From Actinomycetes bacterium (GTDB lineage Bacteria; Actinomycetota; Aquicultoria; CAJVYJ01; JAUVQD01): 44,906 nt of DNA. This document shows positions 29,122 to 38,885 of the stretch, in pieces. The position numbers and the translations under genes were made by a program. The stretch covers positions 1 through 44,906 of the forward strand of contig JAUWRD010000003.1 in assembly GCA_030610765.1 (NCBI GenBank). The letters are read 5' to 3'. The notes beneath the pieces are model-generated. The model was not told where the DNA came from. It saw only the letters and a list, made by a program, of their open reading frames with translations, and did not search any database. The first letter of the stretch is position 1, and every line of letters begins with the position of its first letter.

Positions 29122-31284
29122 TTAATATGTCTTCTTTAGCACGATAACTGCGGCGTCATCATTTAAATGGTTGGATGTAAATCGGGAAACTGAGCCGAAT
29201 ATTTTATCAGCCACCGCTTGAGCGCTCATGTCTGCAGATGATTTGATGATCTCTTTTAGTTTCTCTTCTCCAAAGAAGCCATCGGCGTTTCTCGCTTCAG
29301 TTATGCCATCGGTATAAAAGACAGCGACATCACCTTGCTTAAGACGGATAATACTGCCGTCATAGCGGGTATCGGGTATAACACCGACGATACTTCCATT
29401 AGATTTTAGCATCTCGAAGTCTTCTTTTGCGTGCCGGTAGACAACGGGTATCGGGTGACCGGCAATGCAGTATTGAAGCGTATCGGTTCGATGATCCAGC
29501 AAGCCATAGGCAAGCGTAACAAACGCTCCATCTTCAACTTCTTGACAAAAAGTCCAGTTAATCCTCGATATGACTACGGACGGACTAGGATCCTCTCTAG
29601 CGAAGGCGCGTAGGCTATATTTTACTAAGTATGTCTGAACAGCCGCTTGCATACCTTTTCCACAAACATCTCCGATCGCGAAGGCACAATAATCTTTGTC
29701 CTTTAAAGGTATAAAGTCATAGTAATCCCCACCGATAACCATCCCTTGGACCGCGGCCGCGTATTTCGTGCCAATTTCGTAGCCAGGCAGATCAGGTAGT
29801 TCTTTTGGCAGAAGGTTGCGCTGGAGAATTTGCGCTATCTTTCTCTCCCGTCGATAGAGGTTTTTGATCCTTCTTTCACTTTGCTTCCTTGTGGTGATGT
29901 CGTGATAAATATTAACGCGACCCATGAAATCACCTGAGGCGTCAAAGACAGGACCGCTGAATCTCTCAAGCGCCCTTGGTCTTGGCTCAACCATCTCTAC
30001 AGTGTCATTTACAACCTCAGATGATTGTGAGCTGAGCCATTCGAACCGTGACTCAAACGATTCAGGATCCTTAAAAAGGTGTTTTACTTTTTGCAGCACA
30101 TGCTTTTGCTCGTTTTTTCCGATGATCTCGGCAGCCTCAAGCCCCATCAGTTCACAAAACTTTTTATTGGCGGTGCCGACTCGACCGTTTTGATCGACCA
30201 TAATTAGCGCGCTGTCGCCCCAATCCACGATTGCCTTTAGCGTCGAGTGCAGGTCTTTAGTCTTCTCATACAATTGCGCCCTTTCAATTGAGAAGGCAGC
30301 TTCACTACCGATAATTTGTGCCAATCTTATGTGTTCAGCTATGAATTCGCCCGGTTTATCACGGCAGATTAATAGCATGCCAATAACATTATCTTTGCTT
30401 ATGAGCGGCACAAAAAGGACAGTCTTCAAGTTATATCGGTAGGCAAAAACTTTGTTTACCAAATGGTTTGCTTTTGCGCGCTGGATGATAATGGGCGCTT
30501 TGTCTTTAATGGCCTGTTTTATCAAGAGGCCCTCTTTTTCAATTGACATGGCGCGATGCTTAATTTCGCCAAAATCAACATGGGTTTTAAACAACTCGCT
30601 TACCTTTTTGTCATCTTCAAAAACTAATTGAAGAAAACACCGATCGGCGTGAAGAAGCTTGTGGGCTTTTTTAAATAACACACCTAAAACCTTATCTAGA
30701 TCGAGACAGCGCGTCAGTTTTTGACTAATCTCGTAGATGTTTTCAAGCTCGTTATTGCGTTCGGCTAGCTCTCGTTCTTTTTTCTCAAGCAGTTGATTTG
30801 CGGTAATTAGTTCTTGCTGAGTCGCTTTAAGGCGCACAAAAGACTTAATCTTAGCCAGAAGCTCGTCTGTATTTACAGGCTTTATGAAATATCCGTCGAC
30901 TCCATAATCTATTGAATCAATTAATTTGTTGAGCTGTCGCTGATTTCCAGCAAGCAGAATAGGAATGTGACTTGTTTTAACGTCGGATTTAAAGCGGCGG
31001 CAAAGACTTTGTGTCGTTTTCGACCCCGAGCCTAAACCCACCAGTAGAAGATCCGGCGCTTTATTTGCCACCGCATCAATGATCTTTTGGGGGTTATCAA
31101 AAGAACTCACGTTATAACCGTGTTCTCTTAAGGCAGCGCCTGTCGCTTCTAGTGTTTCCGTATCCTCATCGGCAACGTATATTCGAGCGCTCAGAAACCC
31201 TCCTCGGAATTGTGAGGATTTAAAACATACCTCTTCGGAATACCATTTTTGTAATACCATGCGCAATACAAAACAGGGAGTCAT
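29122..31284 (-). CDS. Receiver-like/GAF/PAS/SpoIIE (PP2C-type) phosphatase, RsbU-like
   Basis: RIYVADEDTETLEATGAALREHGYNV..., GAF, PAS, then GGDYYDFIPL..AIGDVCGKGMQAA..FYTDGITEAR..NDDAAVIVLK. True start may be CTG at 31194 after a strong GAGGAGGG SD. Confidence 0.9.
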   Translation of the reverse strand: MTPCFVLRMVLQKWYSEEVCFKSSQFRGGFLSARIYVADEDTETLEATGAALREHGYNVSSFDNPQKIIDAVANKAPDLLLVGLGSGSKTTQSLCRRFKSDVKTSHIPILLAGNQRQLNKLIDSIDYGVDGYFIKPVNTDELLAKIKSFVRLKATQQELITANQLLEKKERELAERNNELENIYEISQKLTRCLDLDKVLGVLFKKAHKLLHADRCFLQLVFEDDKKVSELFKTHVDFGEIKHRAMSIEKEGLLIKQAIKDKAPIIIQRAKANHLVNKVFAYRYNLKTVLFVPLISKDNVIGMLLICRDKPGEFIAEHIRLAQIIGSEAAFSIERAQLYEKTKDLHSTLKAIVDWGDSALIMVDQNGRVGTANKKFCELMGLEAAEIIGKNEQKHVLQKVKHLFKDPESFESRFEWLSSQSSEVVNDTVEMVEPRPRALERFSGPVFDASGDFMGRVNIYHDITTRKQSERRIKNLYRRERKIAQILQRNLLPKELPDLPGYEIGTKYAAAVQGMVIGGDYYDFIPLKDKDYCAFAIGDVCGKGMQAAVQTYLVKYSLRAFAREDPSPSVVISRINWTFCQEVEDGAFVTLAYGLLDHRTDTLQYCIAGHPIPVVYRHAKEDFEMLKSNGSIVGVIPDTRYDGSIIRLKQGDVAVFYTDGITEARNADGFFGEEKLKEIIKSSADMSAQAVADKIFGSVSRFTSNHLNDDAAVIVLKKTY

Positions 31285-31351
31285 TTACACCCTATGCGCT
31301 TAAGTTATTCCCAGGTTGGTTAGAGAGCAAACACTTTTCTTAGAAAAAAGT

Positions 31352-31756
31352 TTATTCGCCCTCTTTTTCTTTGATGAGATCTTTGAGCTCAGCTATGTCT
31401 TCCTTTTTCATCTTGCCGCCATCAATGAGATATGAGACAACGGCTCCGGCTGAACCCTCAAGCAAACGATCGACGACCTCGCCCACCATTGAGTTGGCCA
31501 TCTGGTCTCTCTCGACCAAAGGTCGATATATATACGGAACTGAGGTCTTGTCTTGCTCTAAAATTTCTTTAATTGCTAAACGGTTCATGACTGTCATTAT
31601 CGTCGTATACGCGAGTCGTCGCCTCTCATACATGATCTCAAAAACATCTTTTACAGTAGCCTTCTTCATGCTCCAGATGATTCCCATTACATCGACTTCA
31701 AGATCGCCCAAGGCATTCATGCCCATCTTCTGTTTTGGTTTCCTTTTTCTAGCCAT
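31352..31756 (-). CDS. BlaI/MecI/CopY family transcriptional repressor
   Basis: MARKRKPKQKMGMNALGDLEVDVMGIIWSMKKATVKDVFEIMYERRRLAYTTIMTVMNRLAIK. Track start 31786 falls in the -10 box; ATG at 31756 has SD AAGGAGA. Confidence 0.92.
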   Translation of the reverse strand: MARKRKPKQKMGMNALGDLEVDVMGIIWSMKKATVKDVFEIMYERRRLAYTTIMTVMNRLAIKEILEQDKTSVPYIYRPLVERDQMANSMVGEVVDRLLEGSAGAVVSYLIDGGKMKKEDIAELKDLIKEKEGE

Positions 31757-31781
31757 AACATCTCCTTTGAAAATTGTTCGA

Positions 31782-31813
31782 TACATTGTAATACTTTAAG
31801 TACGTACAGTCAA
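31782..31813 (-). promoter_or_regulatory. blaI-like promoter with palindrome overlapping -10
   Basis: TTGACT-N17-TACAAT; TACAATGTA dyad (31782-31790) overlaps the -10, compatible with a BlaI-type TACA/TGTA operator. Confidence 0.65.
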
Positions 31814-31942
31814 AGACCATACTCATGTGAAGCGCTGATTAAACATTCTGCGTACCGAAGGGGAATTAAAACCGCGGTTGTTAGCTCTGGTACTATGCGA
31901 ATAATACCATATTACCCAAGGTCTCATCAACCATTGCATCGC

Positions 31943-33202
31943 TTACGGTCTGATGTGACCAGATCCCTGAATGACGTACTTTGTGGAGGTCAGTGACGTT
32001 AGGCCCATGGGGCCGCGAGCGTGCAGTTTTTGCGTACTAATACCGATCTCAGCACCCATCATAAATTCTCCGCCATCAGTAAATCTGGTTGAAGCATTTA
32101 CATAAACAGCGGCTGAATCGATCTGCTCACAAAAAGTCTTAGCGGCATCATAGTCTTTTGTAATTATCGCCTCTGAATGAAGTGTACTATATCGGTTTAT
32201 GTGAGAAATAGCCTCGCTTAAGGAATCCACAACTTTAACGGCGATCTTCAAATCCAGATACTCGGTACTCCAGTCATCCTCTGAAGCCGCCTCGACACCC
32301 GGCAACTTCTGCGTTGACGAACAACCGTAGACCGTCACACCTTTTTCCCTCAAACTAGCGACGAGCCTCGGAAGCAAGCTTTCCTCTAGTTCACGATGGA
32401 CAAGCAAGGTCTCTGCGGCATTACAAACGCTTGGCCTCTGCACTTTCGCGTTTATTGTAATATTTTCAGCATCGTCAAAATCAGCGTCGCTATGCACATA
32501 GATATGACAGTTTCCAGCTCCTGCCCAGAGAACCGGAACCTTGGCGTTCTCAGTAACATTCTTGATAAGCTGCTCTCCGCCTCTTGGAACCAACAAATCT
32601 ATATATTTATCAATCCCAATTAAGGCATTTGCTGAATCACGATCTGCTCTAGGTAGAGCCTTGATAGCATTCTCCGGGATACCTGTTTTTGTAGCTGCGT
32701 CCCTGACAATCTTTGTCATGGTTTGATTGGTCTCTTGCGCCAACGACCCCCCTCGTAAAACTATCGCGTTTCCGGATTTAAGCGCGAGCGCTGTCGCGTC
32801 AACCGTAACGTTGGGTCTGGCTTCATAGATGACCCCTATGACCCCCAGGGGTACCCTTACTTGATTGATAAGCAATCCGTTGGGGTTTTTCCAACCTTTG
32901 ACAATCTCGCCAACGGGGTCGGCTAAAGCCATAATGTCTAAAACGGAACCCGCAATGGCTCTCACTCGCGATTCGTCGACCATCAATCGGTCGAGGAGCG
33001 ATTCCGATGTGCCATTCTTCCTCGCGTTTTCCATATCGACTTCGTTTGCCGCCAAAATCTCCGCGGTGTTATCAATCAATGCTTGAGCAATTGCCGCCAG
33101 CGCTTTATCTTTAATCTGGGTCGATAAAGTACCCAATTCTCTTGAGGCTACCTTGGCCTCTTCCGCTATCTTTTCAACTGCGATCTTTATGTTGTTGTCC
33201 AT
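31943..33202 (-). CDS. proA: Glutamate-5-semialdehyde dehydrogenase
   Basis: GVIGVIYEARPNVTVDATALALKSGNAIVLRGG; SVCNAAETLLVH. Confidence 0.97.
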   Translation of the reverse strand: MDNNIKIAVEKIAEEAKVASRELGTLSTQIKDKALAAIAQALIDNTAEILAANEVDMENARKNGTSESLLDRLMVDESRVRAIAGSVLDIMALADPVGEIVKGWKNPNGLLINQVRVPLGVIGVIYEARPNVTVDATALALKSGNAIVLRGGSLAQETNQTMTKIVRDAATKTGIPENAIKALPRADRDSANALIGIDKYIDLLVPRGGEQLIKNVTENAKVPVLWAGAGNCHIYVHSDADFDDAENITINAKVQRPSVCNAAETLLVHRELEESLLPRLVASLREKGVTVYGCSSTQKLPGVEAASEDDWSTEYLDLKIAVKVVDSLSEAISHINRYSTLHSEAIITKDYDAAKTFCEQIDSAAVYVNASTRFTDGGEFMMGAEIGISTQKLHARGPMGLTSLTSTKYVIQGSGHIRP

Positions 33203-33250
33203 GTGGCTCCTTCAAAAGATGTCAACTTTGGCTGCCCTCTAATTCATGCA

Positions 33251-34360
33251 TCATATCAAAATCATATGATCGCGATGGATTACCTCCTCTGAAAAATCAT
33301 CTGATTTCTCCAACACTATCTGAGAAGTGCGCTTGCCCATGATGCTCATGAGTTCGTCAGCGCTATAGTTTGATAGCCCCCTGGCAACGACTTGCCCGTC
33401 AGCGCCAACAACCTCAATTGTGTCACCAATCGCAAATCCCCCGTCAACACCTACCACACCGACAGGCAGAAGACTCTTGCCATCATTCCTTAGCGCTTTT
33501 TCGGCACCCGCATCAACCGAAACTCGGCCGCCGACGACCCGACTATAGCCAATCCACAATTTTTTATTCGAGACCTTCTTCTTTCTCGGTCTAAAATAAG
33601 TCCCGACCTTCTTGCCCTCAACAATCCTGAGTAACGCGTTTTGCTCTCTCCCGTCAGCAATGTACGTGCCTATCTTTGCTGCTCCGGCAATCTTTGCGGC
33701 ATTCAGCTTGGTCACCATGCCGCCCGATCCGAACTTGCTTCCTATCCCTGCAGCCATCCCCTCGATCTCAGGGGTTATTTTTTCGACAGTGTCGATTTTC
33801 TTTGTCCTTGAGAGTCTGGGGTCAGATGCGTAAAGCCCGTCGATATCACTTAAGATCACCAAAAAATCTACCTCGATCAAAACAGCTACGAGCGCCGCCA
33901 ACATATCATTGTCACCGAATTTAATCTCCTCGACCGTGGTTGTGTCGTTCTCGTTAACAATGGGAACGACCCGCATTGCTAGAAGCTGATCAAATGTCTT
34001 TTTCGCGTTAAAGTAGAACTCGCGATGGGCCATATCAAACTGGGTGAGCAATATTTGCGCTACCTGAATCCCCTTGGCTTTGAAGACATCAGTATATCTG
34101 TGAATTAATAGCCCTTGCCCAACAGCCGCAGCTGCTTGAAGCTTTGAAATCTCTTTTGGTCGCTTATCCAGGTTGAGCTCTTCAACCCCGGCGGCAATTG
34201 CGCCTGATGACACAAGAATACATTCAATTCCGCCCGACCAAACCGTAGCTACCTGATCGACGAGTAGCTTCAGATTCTCTTTGTCCAGCCGCCCGTTTTC
34301 GTCTGTTACTGTGCTGGAGCCAATTTTGATTAATATTCTTTTGGCATTTATCTTTGACAT
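33251..34360 (-). CDS. proB: Glutamate 5-kinase with C-terminal PUA domain
   Basis: RILIKIGSSTVTDENGRLD; VSSGAIAAGVEEL; GSGGMVTKLNAAKIA. Confidence 0.97.
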   Translation of the reverse strand: MSKINAKRILIKIGSSTVTDENGRLDKENLKLLVDQVATVWSGGIECILVSSGAIAAGVEELNLDKRPKEISKLQAAAAVGQGLLIHRYTDVFKAKGIQVAQILLTQFDMAHREFYFNAKKTFDQLLAMRVVPIVNENDTTTVEEIKFGDNDMLAALVAVLIEVDFLVILSDIDGLYASDPRLSRTKKIDTVEKITPEIEGMAAGIGSKFGSGGMVTKLNAAKIAGAAKIGTYIADGREQNALLRIVEGKKVGTYFRPRKKKVSNKKLWIGYSRVVGGRVSVDAGAEKALRNDGKSLLPVGVVGVDGGFAIGDTIEVVGADGQVVARGLSNYSADELMSIMGKRTSQIVLEKSDDFSEEVIHRDHMILI

Positions 34361-34412
34361 TTTTCTAGTCTATCAGACCCTGGCGTTGCCCCGGTAATCC
34401 TTTGATGCTTAC

Positions 34413-35696
<1,284 letters not shown>

Positions 35697-35730
35697 TTAT
35701 CTACGACCTCCGACTTGACTCAAAGTCAAA

Positions 35731-35756
35731 TAAAAAAGCGACTTTTGAGAAGTCGC
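35731..35756 (-). terminator. Intrinsic terminator downstream of rplU-rpmA
   Basis: GCGACTT-CTCAA-AAGTCGC-TTTTTTATTT on the minus strand. Confidence 0.85.
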
Positions 35757-35800
35757 CATCAATCCATTATATATTTTGGCACAAAAGCCCCGTTTCAAAC

Positions 35801-36058
35801 TTAGGCCTCCGCGATTACACTTACCCGCCGTTTTTTTCCACCATTTCCGATAAACTTGACATGCCCATCTCGAAGAGCAAATAATGTAAAATCGCGACCA
35901 AGTCCAACTCCGTCGCCAGGCCTTACTTTTGTCCCTCGTTGTCTTGCGATAATGCTTCCGGCCGTCACAAATTGACCACCAAATGCTTTAACCCCTAAAC
36001 GCTTTGACTGGCTATCTCTACCATTTCTGGTACTGCCCATGCCTTTTTTATGAGCCAT
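35801..36058 (-). CDS. rpmA: 50S ribosomal protein L27
   Basis: [44 protein letters not shown]. Confidence 0.98.
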   Translation of the reverse strand: MAHKKGMGSTRNGRDSQSKRLGVKAFGGQFVTAGSIIARQRGTKVRPGDGVGLGRDFTLFALRDGHVKFIGNGGKKRRVSVIAEA

Positions 36059-36078
36059 AACACAAACACCTTCTTTTC

Positions 36079-36618
36079 TTACTCAGCCGCTTTTTTCTTT
36101 GGCTGAGCCGCTGCCTTTTTAGGTTTATCTTCTGTCTTTTTTGCCTTAGTTTCTATCTTTTTAGGCTTAGCAGCTGCCTTCTTCTTCGCCGCCGGAGTCG
36201 CCTCTTTCTTCTTACTTACCCGACTCTTAGGTGCAACCTTCTTTTGTTCTTCAACAGGCGCGGCTTCATTTTCTTTCTTAACGCTCGTCGCGACCTTCTT
36301 CTTTCCGGCTTTACCTATCGAATCAATTCTTATCCGACTTTTTTGCTGCCTATGACCCGTAAGCTTTCTGTATCCTTTTTTTGCCTTATATTTAAAAACA
36401 TTTATCTTGTCGTCGATAAAATTCTCAATAAGCTCTGCTTCGATTTGATATTTAGCTAGATCCCCACTGCCGACAATATTGTTGCCGCCATCACTAATCA
36501 ACAGGATTTTGTCAAAAACTACCGGAGCTCCGACTTTTCCTTTGATGCGATCGCAAACCAACTCGTCGCCAACTGAAATTCTATATTGTTTCCCTGACTG
36601 CCTGACAATCGCGTACAC
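36079..36618 (-). CDS. rplU: 50S ribosomal protein L21 with long Lys/Ala-rich C-terminal tail
   Basis: Core [20 protein letters not shown]...[19 protein letters not shown] followed by a ~70-aa KKxAAxKPKK-type tail. Confidence 0.96.
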   Translation of the reverse strand: MYAIVRQSGKQYRISVGDELVCDRIKGKVGAPVVFDKILLISDGGNNIVGSGDLAKYQIEAELIENFIDDKINVFKYKAKKGYRKLTGHRQQKSRIRIDSIGKAGKKKVATSVKKENEAAPVEEQKKVAPKSRVSKKKEATPAAKKKAAAKPKKIETKAKKTEDKPKKAAAQPKKKAAE

Positions 36619-36648
36619 AAGACTCCTTTTTTTGGTAAACCACGATGT

Positions 36649-36678
36649 AATTTAGCATATGAGTTGTTCAAGAGTCAA
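36649..36678 (-). promoter_or_regulatory. Candidate promoter of rplU-rpmA
   Basis: TTGACT-N18-TAAATT with extended -10 TGcTAAATT. Confidence 0.65.
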
Positions 36679-36722
36679 TAAATCGCTTGTCGCTTGGACT
36701 ATTATTAGAATCCTTCGACCCC

Positions 36723-38210
36723 TTAACCTTTACCGTGTTTTTCCAGGATCGGCTCTAATCGCTCGATACCCGGAGTCGGTTTCAAATATATGCGTTTTCC
36801 GGTACTTTCCATAAGCGGTGCCAACCATTCTTCAGTTTCGATGACTTCGGCAATATCCTCTGCCACCTTAAACACTAGGTCATCTATGCTGGCATTTATA
36901 GTTGCATTCTTAATGGAGCGATAAGCTTCGATCGCCGCTCTGTCCTTTGATATTATTCTTCTCGCTCCGCAAATCGGGCACTTCTCGTAGTAGTACGCCT
37001 CAGGACCCTCGGAAATATTCTTTCGCGTCATTTCAACTAAGCCAAGTTTAGAAATCGGCGTTAATCTTGATTTTGCCCTATCAGCTTCAAGGCCCAGGGA
37101 GAGAACTTCAAAGAGCTTTTCCCTGTGTTTCTCTTCCTTCATATCGATAAAATCCATAACTATGATGCCGCCAATGTCGCGCAATCTTATTTGACGTATG
37201 ATTTCGTCAGCCGCTTCTAAGTTTGTTTTATAAATTGTGTGCTCAAGATCTTTTCCGCCGGTATATTTAGCTGTATTTACATCTATGCCGGTTAAAGCTT
37301 CAATTTTGTCAATCGCGATATACCCACCCGACCTCAGCCAAACTTTTCGTTTTAGCGCCGTCTTTAGCTGAGACTCGATATTGTGCTTTACAAATAATGC
37401 ATTCTGACCACGATAATGCTTTATTCTTCCGACTAGTTCAGGCGACATTCTTTTGACAAGCTCCTTTATTTCGTCCTTCTTTTCTTTCGAATCAATCAAA
37501 ATGTGGTCATAGTCGGCGGAAAACATATCCCTGACTACCCTTCCCGACAGATCCAGCTCAGTAGAGAGACCTGAGGGCGTGTCGACGTTTCCAGCCTTCT
37601 TCTGTATATCCTGCCAATTCGCCTGTAAAAGCTCTATGTCGGCAGCCAAATCGGTTACTTCCGCATCTTGAGCGGCAGTCCTGATGATGACACCCATGCC
37701 TTCAGGGCAAACCTGTTCAGCCAACCTGTGGAGACGATCTCTTTCTTCTTCTTCCAATCTTTTTGATACACCAATCAATCTATTTAAGGGCAGCAAAACC
37801 AACTTTCGCCCTGCCAGCGCTATCTGCGTTGTCACCCTAGCGCCTTTTGTGTCCACCGGGTCTCTCTTTACTTGAACCATCAACTCCTGGCCAGGCTCAA
37901 GAAGATGTTGGATTTTGGTCGAGCCGGTTTTTAGCTCAACGTCAGTTACTATCACCTCGTCGACGTAAAGAAAAGCGTTGCGCTCCAAGCCGATATCAAC
38001 AAAACTTGCTTCCATGCCCGGAACTACATCTTTAATGCGGCCTTTGTAGATATTTCCCGCAATTCTATGTTTGTCTATTTGTTCAGAATAGAACTCAACC
38101 AACTGACGATTTTCCAGGATGCCAACTCTGGTTTCGAACTCATCAATCGATATCAATATCTCTTTATGAGTCTTCACTTTCTGAGTCTTCACTTTCGCCT
38201 TTCTCGCCAA
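36723..38210 (-). CDS. rng: Ribonuclease G/E family endoribonuclease
   Basis: KEILISIDEFETRVGILENRQLVEFY...NIYKGRIKDVVPGMEASFVDIG; CPICGARR. Confidence 0.95.
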   Translation of the reverse strand: MARKAKVKTQKVKTHKEILISIDEFETRVGILENRQLVEFYSEQIDKHRIAGNIYKGRIKDVVPGMEASFVDIGLERNAFLYVDEVIVTDVELKTGSTKIQHLLEPGQELMVQVKRDPVDTKGARVTTQIALAGRKLVLLPLNRLIGVSKRLEEEERDRLHRLAEQVCPEGMGVIIRTAAQDAEVTDLAADIELLQANWQDIQKKAGNVDTPSGLSTELDLSGRVVRDMFSADYDHILIDSKEKKDEIKELVKRMSPELVGRIKHYRGQNALFVKHNIESQLKTALKRKVWLRSGGYIAIDKIEALTGIDVNTAKYTGGKDLEHTIYKTNLEAADEIIRQIRLRDIGGIIVMDFIDMKEEKHREKLFEVLSLGLEADRAKSRLTPISKLGLVEMTRKNISEGPEAYYYEKCPICGARRIISKDRAAIEAYRSIKNATINASIDDLVFKVAEDIAEVIETEEWLAPLMESTGKRIYLKPTPGIERLEPILEKHGKG

Positions 38211-38222
38211 GTTAGTAGTATT

Positions 38223-38885
38223 TCATATCTGTAATGGTTCCGCCAACATCTTATCCTTACCAATCCATTGAGCTATTCTGTCCACGACAAATGAACAATT
38301 CTTAAGATCAGGCACCTCGTCTAAATCAGTCAGCGTATCTTTGACCCTTGTCGACACAGGTAATCGCAATACAAAATCTATCATATTCTTTTGCTCTTCT
38401 TTTTCGTTACCTTGAGACCACTCGAAGCATTTAATGCGTTGACCGCGGTTTTTGCCCACTTGTTTAGTTATTGAGCCTTCGAGTACGCATCTTTCCTGCG
38501 CAGACAAGCTATCACTTCGTTCATTTAAAAGATAAAAACGATAGTCAGAATATTTAACTGTGGCCCCAAGCGACTTTGTCTGATCAGGAATCACTTTCGC
38601 CTCCAAAACCATCAGTGCCTCGGGAGCCTTTGAGTTGATCGACTCGCGTACCGTCGCCGCTGCCATATCACCTTCGAGCTTAATATCCATATACTCAGCT
38701 TCACTTCCGACCCCGACAGGCAATGCCGGCCCCAAGGATATCTTGGGGTGCGGAGAAAACCCCTCTGAGTATCTAATAGGAATTTCGGAGCGCCTAATAA
38801 TGCGCATCCAAGCTCGATATGTCTCCATGTGCGATAACCAACGCAGCACTTCTGCTTTTCGATATTTGATTCTGACTTTACTCAC
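38223..38885 (-). CDS. TIGR03936 family radical SAM-associated protein (DUF2344)
   Basis: VRIKYRKAEVLRWLSHMETYRAWMRIIRRSEIPIRYSEGFSPHPKISLGPALPVGVGSEAEYMDI. GTG start at 38885 overlaps the TIGR03960 stop; track start 38984 is too early. Confidence 0.9.
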   Translation of the reverse strand: MSKVRIKYRKAEVLRWLSHMETYRAWMRIIRRSEIPIRYSEGFSPHPKISLGPALPVGVGSEAEYMDIKLEGDMAAATVRESINSKAPEALMVLEAKVIPDQTKSLGATVKYSDYRFYLLNERSDSLSAQERCVLEGSITKQVGKNRGQRIKCFEWSQGNEKEEQKNMIDFVLRLPVSTRVKDTLTDLDEVPDLKNCSFVVDRIAQWIGKDKMLAEPLQI

